A stretch of 64,000 nt of DNA from Clostridia bacterium (GCA_017503285.1 JAFVTH010000016.1:1-64000); one strand, 5' to 3'; shown: positions 33,113-44,097, counted from the stretch's first letter. The notes: generated from the letters alone by a model not told the origin. Translations and numbers: made by a program.

Positions 33113-34183
33113 TTGACTAAGCTTGAAAAGAAGCTAAAGATAGATGCAATTGTAAAGGCGCTAAAAAAGGTTTACCCCGTTGCCCTTTGCTCGCTGGAGT
33201 TTGAGGGGCAGGGCTGGAAGCTGCTTGTTATGGGCAGACTTAGTGCTCAATGCACCGACGAAAGAGTTAATATAGTTTGTAGGGATTTGTTCAAACGCTT
33301 CCCAACCTGTAAAGCACTTGCAGACGCACCCCTTTCGGAAATTGAGGAGCTTATTAAGTCCTGCGGTCTTTACAAAATGAAGGCGAAAAACATCAAGGAC
33401 TCAATGATAAGGCTTCACTATCAGTATAACGACATAGTGCCGGATACAATGGAAGAGCTTCTTCAGTTTGAGGGCGTTGGCAGAAAAATAGCCAATTTGC
33501 TTCTCGGAGATCTTTATCATAAGCCTGCCATAGTTGCCGACACTCATTGTATGAGGATTTGCGGTCGCTTTGGTATGTACCCCGAGGGGATCAAGGACCC
33601 GATAAAGACCGAAAGGATTTTATCCCAGCTTATAGAGCCGGAGGAGCAAAGCGATTTTTGCCACAGAATGGTGCTTTTTGGCAGAGAATATTGCAAGGCA
33701 CAAAGCCCAAAATGCGACACGTGTCCCATCAAAACCATTTGCAAGGATCAAATTAAGGTTAAAAAGCTGGACGAGAGCTATATCAATGAGTGTCTTGATC
33801 TTGTTTGGCAGGTTTTCTCAGAGTTTGAGGTGCCTGTTTTTCCAAAAGAGGGCGTGGTAGAATATAAGCGCATCATTGATGAAACACGAAAAAAGAAAAA
33901 CATCACATTCTACGGCGCGCTTGATGATGGTAAGGTTGTTGGCGTTTTGGGTATGAGAGAAAACAACCATATCGGATATTTCTATGTAAACAGCAAATAT
34001 CACAAAAGGGGCATCGGCAAGCGACTATTTAATATAATGAAGGAAGATTATAGAAAAAAGACCTTCACAGTAAATGCCGCCCCCTATGGTGTGCCAATTT
34101 ACACACGTCTTGGCTTTGTGCCAACCGACAAGGAGCAAAACGTTAAGGGCGTTATATTTACCCCTATGAAATACGAGGAATAA
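33113..34183 (+). CDS. Endonuclease III-like glycosylase fused to a GNAT acetyltransferase
   Basis: This 356-residue fusion starts at TTG behind AAGGAGAG. Residues 1-215 are an HhH-GPD endonuclease III: the hairpin FEGVGRKIANLLL with catalytic Lys, IVADTHCMR with catalytic Asp, and a 4Fe-4S loop C-x6-C-x2-C-x5-C. Residues about 225-356 are a GNAT acetyltransferase (VVGVLGMREN, YFYVNSKYHKRGIGKRLF, GVPIYTRLGF). The frame is continuous with no stop or shift between the domains. The nth part removes oxidised pyrimidines; the GNAT substrate is unknown. It is the last gene of the zapA operon. Confidence 0.9.
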   Translation: MTKLEKKLKIDAIVKALKKVYPVALCSLEFEGQGWKLLVMGRLSAQCTDERVNIVCRDLFKRFPTCKALADAPLSEIEELIKSCGLYKMKAKNIKDSMIRLHYQYNDIVPDTMEELLQFEGVGRKIANLLLGDLYHKPAIVADTHCMRICGRFGMYPEGIKDPIKTERILSQLIEPEEQSDFCHRMVLFGREYCKAQSPKCDTCPIKTICKDQIKVKKLDESYINECLDLVWQVFSEFEVPVFPKEGVVEYKRIIDETRKKKNITFYGALDDGKVVGVLGMRENNHIGYFYVNSKYHKRGIGKRLFNIMKEDYRKKTFTVNAAPYGVPIYTRLGFVPTDKEQNVKGVIFTPMKYEE

Positions 34184-34212
34184 AAAAAGGAGCAAGCTTT
34201 GCTCCTTTTTAT
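34184..34212. terminator. Bidirectional terminator of the zapA operon
   Basis: The 12-bp arms AAAAAGGAGCAA/TTGCTCCTTTTT with loop GCT lie between convergent genes. Confidence 0.88.
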
Positions 34213-34213
34213 T

Positions 34214-35554
34214 TTATTCCTCTTGTGATGTAGCCTTCTTTGCCTCGCGCTCAAGCAGCCTTTGGGCACGCTTTTCAGCACGCTCACGCAAAATTTCCTT
34301 GTGGATTGCATCAACAGCAAAGTAAACCTTTGTAACAACATCCTTCTTCTTTGTGTAGCATACAAAGGAGTCGTTGGCAATAGAAACATAGATACACGGT
34401 GCAGACCTTACATACAAATAGTCATACTCGGTATGAATGCTGTAAAGACCGGCTGACGGACGGTGGATTTTGTAGTCCTCGCCGTTATAGTGTCCCTCAA
34501 CGGTAACACCGTTTTCTCTTGAATGCTTAAATTTAGCATTGCCAAGATAAATAAACTTTTTCATATGTGGAAGAGAATAAACATCAACCTCGTCCTCGAA
34601 GGAGTAAGTGCCATCAAGCACCTCTTTTTTAACATTTTCTCTTTCCCACTCGTACCAGTCAGGGATATGCGCAAACTCTGTTTCTCCCTCGGTTGCCTTC
34701 AGCTGACCGTACTCATCCATTTCCCAGGTCTTTCCGCAATGGTTACACCAAAGCTTAGTGCCCTTAGACTCCATTTCAAACTCAGTTAGGCAGTGTGGAC
34801 ATTGATAAAGTGCCTTGTTAAGACCCTCAGCACGATACTTTTCGGTAATTTTAATCTTGTTATTTCTTTGATAAGCATGCTCGTCGTGCTGCAAGGCCTT
34901 TCTGACAGCATCTAAAATTTCCTCGGGAGACATTCTCTCAACATCCTCGCGGGAAAGAAGATAGGTCATAACAGAGGTTGTCTTAATCTTTCTCTTTCTC
35001 CTCCAGTCCCAAAATGGCGAACGGAGATAGTTACCCTTATGAACCATAGTAACAACAGGAGCCCCAAGCTTCTTGATAAGAGCGCCGTATTCATCAGTGA
35101 TAAATGAGGTTGTGCCGATATCTGTATATCTTGCCTCCGGGTAAATAATCATAACATTCTTGTACTCATCAAGAACGGTTTTACATTCATTAATAAGATT
35201 AGGGTCAGTTGTAAACTTTCTCTTAGGAATACAACCAACCTGGTGCATAAGCCAAGCACGGATAGGCTTTGGCTGACCGTGATGTCCCTCAAAGGTAGCT
35301 ATAGCATTAAACTTATCAGGGTATGTAGCAATAGAGTTTATTGCAAAGTCGGTAAAGGTCTGGTGGTTGGAAAGGAGCAAATATGGTGCCTTTACATTTT
35401 CCATGCCAACCTTTTCAATTTTGTTGATCTTACCGAGTGTAAGAAATCCGCTTAGTACGCGGGCAAGCCAGGAAAAGAATTTGCAAGGGTTCTTAGGCGG
35501 CTTAGGCTCAAAAGCCTTTACCCCCTTTTTGTAGTTTACCTTATTAAGTTCCAT
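34214..35554 (-). CDS. PlsC-like acyltransferase with zinc ribbon and C-terminal domain
   Basis: In this 446-residue protein, residues 1-235 form an acylglycerophosphate acyltransferase domain with SNHQTFTDF (H-x4-D) and IYPEARYT in place of the common EGTR block. A CPHC/CNHC zinc ribbon follows (about 257-280), then a strand-rich domain of unknown role and a basic helical tail. It may acylate a lipid precursor, but the appended ribbon is not typical of PlsC. It is the last gene of serS-apt-this gene (8-nt gap). Confidence 0.8.
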   Translation of the reverse strand: MELNKVNYKKGVKAFEPKPPKNPCKFFSWLARVLSGFLTLGKINKIEKVGMENVKAPYLLLSNHQTFTDFAINSIATYPDKFNAIATFEGHHGQPKPIRAWLMHQVGCIPKRKFTTDPNLINECKTVLDEYKNVMIIYPEARYTDIGTTSFITDEYGALIKKLGAPVVTMVHKGNYLRSPFWDWRRKRKIKTTSVMTYLLSREDVERMSPEEILDAVRKALQHDEHAYQRNNKIKITEKYRAEGLNKALYQCPHCLTEFEMESKGTKLWCNHCGKTWEMDEYGQLKATEGETEFAHIPDWYEWERENVKKEVLDGTYSFEDEVDVYSLPHMKKFIYLGNAKFKHSRENGVTVEGHYNGEDYKIHRPSAGLYSIHTEYDYLYVRSAPCIYVSIANDSFVCYTKKKDVVTKVYFAVDAIHKEILRERAEKRAQRLLEREAKKATSQEE

Positions 35555-35562
35555 AATCTCTC

Positions 35563-36114
35563 CTATTTTATTGTGCCATCACTATTAAATAGTGGAAGCT
35601 CCTCAAGATAAGTAATGTCGCCACGATTAATAGCGTCACCCTCTGCCAAGATACACATTTTACCCGCAACCGTACCGCCTGCCTGCAAAATAAGCTGGAT
35701 AAGCGAATTTACGCTTTCGCCGGTAGAAATAACATCGTCAATGATAAGGATTTTTTTGCCTCTCATAAGCTCGGCATCCTTGCCATCAAGATATAGGGTT
35801 TGCTCCTTGCTTGTTGTAATGGACTTAACAGTGCAGGAGATAATATCTCTCATATAAAGCTTTGGTCCTTTTCTTGCAAGCATATATTTTTGGTTACCGT
35901 TAAGGCGTGCCATTTCGTGAATTAGAGGAATGCCCTTAGCCTCGGCAGTAATCATATAATCAAACTCCGGTGCCTTTTCAAGCAGAGCCTTAGCACAAGC
36001 TGTGGTAAGCTCCGGGTCGCCAAAAATAACAAAAGCGCCAATGTAAAGGTCGTCAGTAACCTTGCAAAGTGGTAGAGCCCTTTTAAGCCCTGCAATAGTC
36101 ATTTCGTAGTACAT
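35563..36114 (-). CDS. apt: Adenine phosphoribosyltransferase-like enzyme
   Basis: This 183-residue type I phosphoribosyltransferase has ITAEAKGIPL, ARKGPKLYM and the PRPP loop LIIDDVISTGES. The sequence fits the Apt group that makes AMP from adenine, though the purine-binding hood is divergent, so another purine or xanthine is possible. It lies 9 nt after serS and 8 nt before the acyltransferase gene. Confidence 0.85.
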   Translation of the reverse strand: MYYEMTIAGLKRALPLCKVTDDLYIGAFVIFGDPELTTACAKALLEKAPEFDYMITAEAKGIPLIHEMARLNGNQKYMLARKGPKLYMRDIISCTVKSITTSKEQTLYLDGKDAELMRGKKILIIDDVISTGESVNSLIQLILQAGGTVAGKMCILAEGDAINRGDITYLEELPLFNSDGTIK

Positions 36115-36123
36115 AATATTACC

Positions 36124-37407
36124 TTACTTCTTTTCGATTTTTGTTTTACCGCCCATGTATGGCTGCAAAGCCTTTGGAATGTTAACGGAGCCATCAGCGT
36201 TCATATTGTTTTCAAGGAAAGCAATAAGCATGCGTGGTGGAGCAACAACGGTGTTATTAAGGGTATGCGCGAAATACTTGCCGTCCTTTGCGTTAACTCT
36301 GATTCTAAGTCTGCGTGCCTGCGCATCGCCAAGGTTAGAGCAGGAGCCAACCTCAAAGTACTTGCCCTGTCTTGGAGACCAAGCCTCAACGTCAATGCTC
36401 TTAACCTTAAGGTCAGCAAGGTCGCCGGAGCAGCACTCAAGTGTCCTTACAGGAATATCAAGGGATCTGAACAGGTCAACGGTGTTCTGCCATAGCTTAT
36501 CAAACCACATAGGGCTTTCCTCAGGCTTACAAACAACAATCATTTCCTGCTTTTCAAACTGGTGGATTCTATAAACACCGCGCTCCTCAATGCCGTGGGC
36601 ACCCTTTTCCTTACGGAAGCAAGGGGAGTAGGAGGTTAGTGTTTGTGGCAAGGACTCCTCCGGGATGATTTGATCAATAAATTTACCAATCATAGAGTGC
36701 TCGCTTGTGCCGATAAGATAAAGGTCCTCGCCCTCAATCTTATACATCATAGCATCCATTTCAGCAAAGGACATAACACCGGTTACAACCTCGCTTCTGA
36801 TCATAAATGGTGGGATGCAGTAGGTAAAGCCTCTGTCAATCATAAAATCTCTTGCGTAAGAGATAATAGAGGAGTGTAGACGAGCAATATCGCCCATAAG
36901 ATAGTAAAAGCCGTTACCTGCAACACGTCTTGCGCTTTCAAGGTCAAGACCGTTGAGATTTTCCATAATCTCAGCATGGTATGGGATTTCAAAATCCGGA
37001 ACTAATGGCTCACCGTATCTTTGAACCTCAACATTTTCGCTGTCATCCTTACCAATAGGCACGGATGGGTCGATAATGTTAGGGATAACCATCATAATAT
37101 TTTTAATCTTCTCAGCGTATTCAACCTCAAGAGTCTCAAGCTCCTTAAGGCGCTCAGCCTGCTCGGAAACCTGCTTTTTAACAGCCTCAGCCTCCTCACG
37201 CTTGCCCTGACCCATAAGCATACCAATCTGCTTTGAAAGCTTATTTCTGCCACCTCTTAATGTGTCAGCCTCAAGCTTAAATGCGCGGTAGGTCTTATCT
37301 AGCTCAATAACCTCATCAACGAGAGGGAGCTTAGAGTCCTGAAACTTATTTTTAATATTCTGTCTTACGATATCAGGATTTTCTCTTAAAAACTTTAAAT
37401 CAATCAT
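36124..37407 (-). CDS. serS: Seryl-tRNA synthetase
   Basis: This 427-residue class II synthetase has an N-terminal coiled-coil arm (about 30-105) that holds the long variable arm of tRNA-Ser. Its catalytic core has motif 2 (SPCFRKEKGAHG to VYRIHQFEKQEM) and motif 3 (ARRLRIRVNA, then NNTVVAPPRMLIA). Size is normal. It has its own consensus promoter and no T-box leader, and it starts the serS-apt-acyltransferase operon. A tRNA-Ser(CGA) gene lies elsewhere in the window. Confidence 0.97.
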   Translation of the reverse strand: MIDLKFLRENPDIVRQNIKNKFQDSKLPLVDEVIELDKTYRAFKLEADTLRGGRNKLSKQIGMLMGQGKREEAEAVKKQVSEQAERLKELETLEVEYAEKIKNIMMVIPNIIDPSVPIGKDDSENVEVQRYGEPLVPDFEIPYHAEIMENLNGLDLESARRVAGNGFYYLMGDIARLHSSIISYARDFMIDRGFTYCIPPFMIRSEVVTGVMSFAEMDAMMYKIEGEDLYLIGTSEHSMIGKFIDQIIPEESLPQTLTSYSPCFRKEKGAHGIEERGVYRIHQFEKQEMIVVCKPEESPMWFDKLWQNTVDLFRSLDIPVRTLECCSGDLADLKVKSIDVEAWSPRQGKYFEVGSCSNLGDAQARRLRIRVNAKDGKYFAHTLNNTVVAPPRMLIAFLENNMNADGSVNIPKALQPYMGGKTKIEKK

Positions 37408-37455
37408 TATAACTCTGCCTCCAATATGTCCAAAAAATGAACAAATTATATGGAA

Positions 37456-37484
37456 ATTATACCACTAAAAACATTATATGTCAA
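37456..37484 (-). promoter_or_regulatory. Consensus sigma-A promoter of serS
   Basis: On the minus strand TTGACA (37484-37479) and TATAAT (37461-37456) are separated by 17 bp. Confidence 0.88.
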
Positions 37485-37544
37485 GTAATAAATAAATAAG
37501 GCACGCATATATTATAGTGATAACTATATAAAAGGAGAACAAAG

Positions 37545-39062
37545 ATGGCAGAAAATACAGGTCTTTTGTCGATTGGCACAGACATAAGTCACATTAGCGA
37601 GGTTAGCGAGGAGTTTAATCTACCTGACTATGTGGCAGAAATCAGAAAGGTGCTTTCCGTTGTTGGCGAGGCACTTCCGGAGGGTAAGTACATAGAGGAT
37701 AAGGGAGAGGGCTCAAGCCTGGAGCTAAACGGTAGCGTTACATACTCGGTGGCGTATACAGATGATGAGGGTAAGCTTTTTTCAATTCCTCTAAACAGTA
37801 GCTACCAAGTCAAAATACCGATTGCGCTCGGCTCAAGGGTGCTTTCCTATACAACCACGGTGGAAAGCGTTTCATGTAGGGTAATGGCAAAAAGAAAGCT
37901 TAGCCTAAAGGCAAGGCTAAAAACGAGGATACTTTCCTTTGTGGACGCAAAGCTGCCGGATGCAACCGGCCTTGGCTCCAGTGCTGACGAAATGTTTATG
38001 GAAAGAAAGCTGACAAGGGTAAAGGCTATGAGAGTTTTGCCATGCTCGCTTGATAACATAAGAATCAGCGATAAGCTGGATACAGAGCAGGGAAAGAGCA
38101 TAACCCCTCTTTGGTGTGATGCCAAGGTTATGATAAACGAGACAAGGGTGCAGGCTGATATGGTTACCGTTCGTGCCGAGGCTTGCATTAAATGCCTTAT
38201 TAACAAGGAGGGGGAAATATCGGTTATAGAAAAAAGACTACCTCTTAACGAAGTAATTGAGGTAGAGGGGGCAGCAGCTGAGGATATGGTAAGAATCGAG
38301 TCAAGGTGTGTTTCCCTTTCCATCTCCAACGAGGAGTCGGACAAATCAAATCAGCTGTTCTTTGACCTAACCTGTGAGCTTTTGGGAGAGGTAATAAAAG
38401 CAGCCGAGGCAGAGCTGGTAGAGGATGCCTACTCCACTAAAAACGAAATGGAGCTTTCCTATAAGGACGCAACAGCTTATAGAGGAGTAAGGGCAGCAAG
38501 CAGCTCAATTTCTCTTAGCCAAGCCATCAAAAAGGATACAGAGGATTTAGACAGAGTTATTGAGGTTTTTGCCCACCCTGTGTATGAAAAAACGGAAACA
38601 AAGGGCGCAAAAGCCTATATTTGCGGCAAGGTAAATGTAACGATTTTGGGGCAGGGACAGCCTGACGAAAACGGTTATAGAGAATATATTGCAAAAGCTG
38701 CCGAAATACCCTTCAGACAGGAAATAGATATGGGCAAAGTGGTAGATGAGCCTGTTTCCTTTGTCAGCCTTTTTGTCGGAAACACAAGCGGCAAGGCAGA
38801 GGGGGATAGCATATATATTTCTATGGAGCTTTATACCTCATATGCATTATATGGCAAGGAAAGCAAAAGAGTAGTTGAAAAATGCACAATTAAGAGAGAT
38901 AAGGAAATATCAAGAGATAATTCAAGCCTTAGGGTTTACTTCCCCAAGGAGGGGGACACCCTTTGGGAGATTGCAAAAAAATATCACACCACAAAGGGAA
39001 GAATTATGTCGGAAAACGGTTTGGAAAAGGAAGAAGCGCCCACCCACGCAATTATTGTATAA
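37545..39062 (+). CDS. sipL: SipL-like spore coat morphogenesis protein (DUF3794, LysM)
   Basis: This 505-residue protein has three DUF3794/SPOCS-type beta domains (roughly 30-160, 170-300, 330-440) and a C-terminal LysM motif (VYFPKEGDTLWEIAKKYHTT). This is the layout of C. difficile SipL, which binds SpoIVA and links the coat basement layer to the forespore. It implies that the organism sporulates or did recently. The upstream CATATATT resembles a sigma-E -10 box, but no clear -35 is seen. It is a single-gene unit with its own terminator. Confidence 0.85.
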   Translation: MAENTGLLSIGTDISHISEVSEEFNLPDYVAEIRKVLSVVGEALPEGKYIEDKGEGSSLELNGSVTYSVAYTDDEGKLFSIPLNSSYQVKIPIALGSRVLSYTTTVESVSCRVMAKRKLSLKARLKTRILSFVDAKLPDATGLGSSADEMFMERKLTRVKAMRVLPCSLDNIRISDKLDTEQGKSITPLWCDAKVMINETRVQADMVTVRAEACIKCLINKEGEISVIEKRLPLNEVIEVEGAAAEDMVRIESRCVSLSISNEESDKSNQLFFDLTCELLGEVIKAAEAELVEDAYSTKNEMELSYKDATAYRGVRAASSSISLSQAIKKDTEDLDRVIEVFAHPVYEKTETKGAKAYICGKVNVTILGQGQPDENGYREYIAKAAEIPFRQEIDMGKVVDEPVSFVSLFVGNTSGKAEGDSIYISMELYTSYALYGKESKRVVEKCTIKRDKEISRDNSSLRVYFPKEGDTLWEIAKKYHTTKGRIMSENGLEKEEAPTHAIIV

Positions 39063-39066
39063 AACA

Positions 39067-39097
39067 AAAAAATCCCAACACAATGTTGGGATTTTTT
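39067..39097. terminator. Bidirectional terminator between sipL and uvrA
   Basis: The perfect 14-bp arms AAAAAATCCCAACA/TGTTGGGATTTTTT enclose the loop CAA. Confidence 0.9.
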
Positions 39098-39099
39098 AT

Positions 39100-41934
39100 T
39101 TAGTCCTTATAGCCGTTAAGCGCCTTTTTAACATAAATTCCCGTGTAGGATTTAGGATTTTGCGCCACCTCTTCAGGTGTACCCGTTGCCACAACCGTGC
39201 CACCGTTATCGCCACCCTCCGGACCCATATCAATAATGTAGTCAGCGGTTTTGATAACATCAAGGTTATGCTCGATAACCACCACGCTGTTGCCTGCATC
39301 TACAAGCCTTTGAAGAACAGAAATCAGCTTTTTAACATCATCTGTGTGCAGACCCGTTGTAGGCTCGTCAAGAATATAAATGGTCTTACCGGTTGAGCGC
39401 TTGGAAAGCTCGGTTGCCAGCTTGACCCTTTGTGCCTCGCCACCGGAAAGAGTGGTTGAGGATTGACCTATTTTAATGTAGCCAAGACCTACATCACAAA
39501 TGGTTTGCAGCTTTTTTGAAATTGTTGGTATCTCACTAAAGAAGGTTGCCCCCTCCTCAGCAGTCATCTCAAGCACGTCGGAAATATTTTTGCCCTTGTA
39601 TTTTACCTCTAGGGTATCTCTGTTGTAGCGCTTGCCCTTACAAACATCACACTTAACATAAACGTCGGGTAAAAAGTGCATTTCTATCTTCTTAACGCCG
39701 TCGCCCTCGCACGCCTCGCATCTGCCACCCCTTACGTTAAAGGAGAAGCGGCCGGAGGAGTATGAGCGCATTTTTGCGTCAGGAGTTTTAGCAAACAAAT
39801 CACGGATTTCTGTAAAAAGACCCGTATACGTGGCTGGATTTGACCTTGGCGTACGTCCAATAGGGGACTGGTCAATGGCAATAATCTTGTCCAATGCCTC
39901 GTAGCCCTCAATCCTGTCGTGCTTACCCGGATAGGTTATAGCGCGGTTTAGCTTTTTGGATAGGCTTTGCAAAATTATTTTGTTAACAAGTGAGGATTTT
40001 CCGGAGCCGGAAACACCTGTTACAGCCACAAAGCAACCAAGGGGAAGCTCTACGTCTATATTTTTAAGGTTGTTCTCCTTAGCACCGATAACCCTTAAGA
40101 AATTGCCGTTACCCTTGCGCCTTTCCTTAGGTATTTCAATAGATTTTCTGCCGGAAAGATAAGCACCGGTAATAGAGTCCTCATTTGCCATAATCTCCTC
40201 CGGCGTGCCGGCAGCAACAACCTGTCCGCCGTGAACACCTGCACCGGGACCTATATCTATTATATAGTCAGAGGAAAGCATAGTTTCCTCGTCATGCTCA
40301 ACAACAATAACGCTATTACCCACATCGCGCAGGCTCTTTAGCGTATTTATCAGCTTAGAGTTATCTCTTTGGTGCAGACCAATGCTTGGCTCGTCAAGAA
40401 TGTAAAGCACTCCAACAAGGGAGGAGCCAATTTGTGTGGCAAGCCTAATTCTTTGTGCCTCGCCACCGGAAAGAGTTGCTGACTTCCTTGCAAGAGTCAG
40501 ATATTCAAGGCCAACGCTCTTCATAAAGCCAAGTCTTGCCTTAATTTCCTTTAGAATTTCCTTTGCAATCTGCGCCTTACCACCCTCGTATTTCAAATTA
40601 TTTACGAAATCAAGGGCGTCGGTAACAGACATTCGACAAAACTCATCAATATTTTTGCCGTTAACCTTTACAGCAAGCGCCTGCTCATTAAGTCTTTGAC
40701 CCTTACATACAGGGCAGGGCACCTCCTCGATAAACTGCTCATAATAATCGGAGTCCATCATCGCCATTCTTTGCTCAATAGTCTTAATGACTCCTTCAAA
40801 TTTAACAGTTTGTCGCTTGTGCTGCTTGGCAAAATATCTGTCAATGGTGTAGTATTCGTCTCCTGTGCCATATAGAATAGCATCAAGCTGCTCCTTGGTA
40901 AAATCCTTAATAGGCGTGTCAAGGGAAAGACCCATTTTTTCACAAACAGCAGCAAAAAGCGGTCCTGTCCAGCTTTCCTTGTCTACACTCTTAAAGCCGT
41001 TTACCTGTATCGCCCCCTGTGAAATTGAAAGAGATTTGTCGGGGATAATCTTGTCAGGGGAGATGTTTCTCATCTCGCCAATGCCAAGACAATGGGGACA
41101 CGCACCGAAGGGATTGTTAAAGGAGAAGGAGCGAGGCTCCAGCTCTCCAAAGCTAATACCATGCTCCTCACAGGCGTAGTTTGTGGAAAACTCATATTCC
41201 ACCCCCTCCCCCTCACGAGGCACGGTTATAACATTCACCTTGCCCTCGCTTGCTCTTAATGCACTCTCAACGGAGTCGGCAAGCCTTGGGCGCAGTCCGT
41301 CCTTCATAACCAAGCGGTCGATAACAATATCAATGCTATGCTTTTTGGTAAGCTCTAATTCAATATCCTCATTAAGGTCATAAATTGTACCGTCAATTCT
41401 TAGCCTTGCATAGCCGTTTTTGCGTGCATCGGCAATAACCTTCTCGTGGCGTCCCTTTTTGCCGCGTACAACAGGGGAAAGCACCATAAAGCGCTCTCCG
41501 TCCTTAAGCTCCATAATCTTGTCAATGATTTGGTCCACGCTCTGCTGGGTAATTTCCTTGCCGCAAACAGGACAATGAACAACGCCAAGCCTTGCGTAAA
41601 GAAGCCTTAGATAGTCGTAAATTTCAGTAACAGTACCAACCGTTGACCTTGGGTTTTTAGAGGTGGTCTTTTGGTCGATGGATATAGCAGGGGAAAGCCC
41701 CTCAATAGAGTCCACATCAGGCTTGTCAAGCTGACCCAAAAACTGCCTTGCATAAGAGGAAAGGGACTCAACAAAGCGCCTGTGTCCCTCTGCAAAGATT
41801 GTGTCAAAGGCAAGGGAGGACTTGCCCGAGCCTGAAAGCCCTGTCAGTATAACAAGCTTATCACGAGGGATGGTAACATCTATGTTTTTAAGGTTGTTAA
41901 CCCTTGCTCCTTTAATTTCAATTTTATCCTTCAT
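39100..41934 (-). CDS. uvrA: Excinuclease ABC subunit UvrA
   Basis: This 944-residue damage-recognition ATPase has two ABC modules: Walker [15 protein letters not shown] near residue 30 and [13 protein letters not shown] in the second half. Each has an LSGGEAQR signature. Zinc fingers with CPVC, CPHC and CEACEGDG lie in the insertion domains. It works with UvrB to load on bulky DNA lesions. It lies 10 nt after uvrB in the same operon. Confidence 0.98.
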   Translation of the reverse strand: MKDKIEIKGARVNNLKNIDVTIPRDKLVILTGLSGSGKSSLAFDTIFAEGHRRFVESLSSYARQFLGQLDKPDVDSIEGLSPAISIDQKTTSKNPRSTVGTVTEIYDYLRLLYARLGVVHCPVCGKEITQQSVDQIIDKIMELKDGERFMVLSPVVRGKKGRHEKVIADARKNGYARLRIDGTIYDLNEDIELELTKKHSIDIVIDRLVMKDGLRPRLADSVESALRASEGKVNVITVPREGEGVEYEFSTNYACEEHGISFGELEPRSFSFNNPFGACPHCLGIGEMRNISPDKIIPDKSLSISQGAIQVNGFKSVDKESWTGPLFAAVCEKMGLSLDTPIKDFTKEQLDAILYGTGDEYYTIDRYFAKQHKRQTVKFEGVIKTIEQRMAMMDSDYYEQFIEEVPCPVCKGQRLNEQALAVKVNGKNIDEFCRMSVTDALDFVNNLKYEGGKAQIAKEILKEIKARLGFMKSVGLEYLTLARKSATLSGGEAQRIRLATQIGSSLVGVLYILDEPSIGLHQRDNSKLINTLKSLRDVGNSVIVVEHDEETMLSSDYIIDIGPGAGVHGGQVVAAGTPEEIMANEDSITGAYLSGRKSIEIPKERRKGNGNFLRVIGAKENNLKNIDVELPLGCFVAVTGVSGSGKSSLVNKIILQSLSKKLNRAITYPGKHDRIEGYEALDKIIAIDQSPIGRTPRSNPATYTGLFTEIRDLFAKTPDAKMRSYSSGRFSFNVRGGRCEACEGDGVKKIEMHFLPDVYVKCDVCKGKRYNRDTLEVKYKGKNISDVLEMTAEEGATFFSEIPTISKKLQTICDVGLGYIKIGQSSTTLSGGEAQRVKLATELSKRSTGKTIYILDEPTTGLHTDDVKKLISVLQRLVDAGNSVVVIEHNLDVIKTADYIIDMGPEGGDNGGTVVATGTPEEVAQNPKSYTGIYVKKALNGYKD

Positions 41935-41944
41935 TTGTTTTTCC

Positions 41945-43900
41945 TTATTTAGTGATTTTTAGCTCCTTAATTCTGTCTCTTAGGTAAGCCGCCTTTTCAA
42001 ATTCCAGCTTAGCCGAGGCAGAACGCATTTCCTTAGTAAGCTCAATAATAAGCTTTTCCTTTTCCTGCGGGGACATTTTTCCACGCTTCTTGCCCTCCGG
42101 CTTTTTGCCAAGGTCAATAACGTCGAAAATGCCCTTAATAATGGTTTTCGGAACAATGCCGTGCTTTTCGTTATATTCCTGCTGGATTTGACGACGCCTG
42201 TTTGTTTCGTCAATGGCATTTTTCATAGATTTAGTCATATAGTCAGCATACATAATAACCTTGCCGCTTGCGTTTCTTGCCGCACGACCAATGGTCTGTA
42301 TAAGTGATGTTTCAGAACGGAAAATGCCTTCCTTATCTGCGTCCAAAATAGCTACAAGAGAAACCTCGGGTATATCAAGACCCTCACGCAGCAGGTTAAT
42401 GCCTACAAGCACATCAAACTCTCCAACTCGTAGCCCACGGATAATTTCCATACGCTCAATTGTATCAACATTGTGGTGTATATATTTTGCGCTGATTTTA
42501 TTAGCACGTAAAAACTCCGTTAGGTCCTCTGCCATTTTTGTGGTAAGGGTTGTAACAAGCACACGCTCGCCCCTTTCCACTCGTAGCTTAATCTCGCCCA
42601 CCACATCATCAATCTGTGTGGAAATAGGACGCACCTCAACCTCCGGGTCAACAAGACCGGTTGGTCGTATTAATTGCTCAGCCATAGCTGTGGAGCTTTG
42701 CTTTTCAAATTCGCCGGGTGTGGCAGAAACGAAAATAGTTTGGTTAAGCTTGGAAATAAACTCTCCAAAGTTAAGGGGTCTGTTGTCGTAAGCCGATGGC
42801 AAACGGAAGCCATATTCAACAAGATTTGTCTTTCTTGCAAGGTCGCCGCCACTCATGCCCCTTACCTGCGGAATACTAACATGGCTTTCATCAATAAACA
42901 TAATGTAGTCGCTTGGGAAATAGTCAAGCAGAGTATAGGGCGTTGAGCCTGCAGGCCTGCCGGACAAAATGCGAGAATAGTTTTCCACGCCGGAGCAAAA
43001 GCCTATTTCTCGTAGCATCTCAATATCATACTTGGTGCGCTCCTCGATCCTCTGTGCCTCAAGGAGCTTGTTTTGCGACTTGAAAAAGTTAACCCTTTCA
43101 AGCATCTCCTCATAAATTTGCTCAAGGGCAGCCTCTCTTTTGTCGTTTGATACAACATAGTGGTTAGCAGGGAAGATAACCGTGTAGGAAAGGTGCCTTA
43201 AAACCTCTCCGGTCAAGGTGTTTATTTCGCAAAGGCGCTCAATCTCGTCGCCAAAGAACTCAACTCTAATAGCCTTATCACTTGATGAGGCAGGGAAAAT
43301 TTCAACCACGTCCCCGCGGATTCTAAACTTATTACGAACAAAATTTATATCATTTCTTTCGTAGTTCATGGAAATTAGCTGGCGCACAAGCTGGTCGCGA
43401 GAAAGCTCCGCACCCTCTCTTAAGCCAATCTGCATTTTCAAGTATTCCTGTGGGTCGCCAAGGGAGTAAATGCAGGAAACGCTGGCAACTATGATAACAT
43501 CTCGCCTCTCAAAAAGGGCAGAGGTTGCGCTGTGCCTTAGCTTATCAATTTCCTCGTTTATCATAGCGTCCTTTTCAATATACATATCCTTGCCGGGGAT
43601 ATAAGCCTCCGGTTGATAGTAATCGTAGTAGGACACAAAATACTCAACAGCATTGTCAGGAAAAAGCTCCCTCATCTCGGAGCAAACCTGTGCCGCAAGA
43701 GTCTTGTTAGGCTCTAAAATAATGGCAGGACGATTCAAATTTTTGATAACATTAGCCATAGTAAAGGTTTTACCGGAGCCGGTTACACCAAGCAGAGTTT
43801 GCATTTTCTCGCCACGCAAAACGCCCTCGGTCAGCTTCTTTATTGCTTCAGGCTGGTCGCCAGTCGGCTCGTAATCGCACTTTAGCTTAAATTCTGCCAT
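41945..43900 (-). CDS. uvrB: Excinuclease ABC subunit UvrB
   Basis: This 651-residue helicase-like protein has the P-loop [15 protein letters not shown], the beta-hairpin with [27 protein letters not shown] and a C-terminal UVR motif ([23 protein letters not shown]... region) that contacts UvrC. The start at 43900 follows GGGGGACGAG; the frame extends six codons upstream. It is first in uvrB-uvrA. Confidence 0.98.
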   Translation of the reverse strand: MAEFKLKCDYEPTGDQPEAIKKLTEGVLRGEKMQTLLGVTGSGKTFTMANVIKNLNRPAIILEPNKTLAAQVCSEMRELFPDNAVEYFVSYYDYYQPEAYIPGKDMYIEKDAMINEEIDKLRHSATSALFERRDVIIVASVSCIYSLGDPQEYLKMQIGLREGAELSRDQLVRQLISMNYERNDINFVRNKFRIRGDVVEIFPASSSDKAIRVEFFGDEIERLCEINTLTGEVLRHLSYTVIFPANHYVVSNDKREAALEQIYEEMLERVNFFKSQNKLLEAQRIEERTKYDIEMLREIGFCSGVENYSRILSGRPAGSTPYTLLDYFPSDYIMFIDESHVSIPQVRGMSGGDLARKTNLVEYGFRLPSAYDNRPLNFGEFISKLNQTIFVSATPGEFEKQSSTAMAEQLIRPTGLVDPEVEVRPISTQIDDVVGEIKLRVERGERVLVTTLTTKMAEDLTEFLRANKISAKYIHHNVDTIERMEIIRGLRVGEFDVLVGINLLREGLDIPEVSLVAILDADKEGIFRSETSLIQTIGRAARNASGKVIMYADYMTKSMKNAIDETNRRRQIQQEYNEKHGIVPKTIIKGIFDVIDLGKKPEGKKRGKMSPQEKEKLIIELTKEMRSASAKLEFEKAAYLRDRIKELKITK

Positions 43901-44068
43901 ATCTCGTCCCCCAATCATATTTTTTGCCCTTATATTTTATCATATAAAATTTTAAAAGTAAATAGCAAATATATACCAGAGCCACAAAAGAAAGCTTTTT
44001 TGTAAATCTTCAAAAAAGCCCTTTACGTTTTATATAAAGAGACACCCCTCGGCTTAACCTAAACGGGG

Positions 44069-44097
44069 TTGAAAACACGACAAATATATGGTAAAAT
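44069..44097 (+). promoter_or_regulatory. Possible promoter of the island genes
   Basis: TTGAAA, 17 bp and TAAAAT point into the four-gene island. Confidence 0.6.

Noticed and set aside
37408..37544. T-box riboswitch before serS, also considered before hisS
   Set aside because: No T-box sequence or specifier stem is seen, and both genes have short leaders behind consensus promoters.
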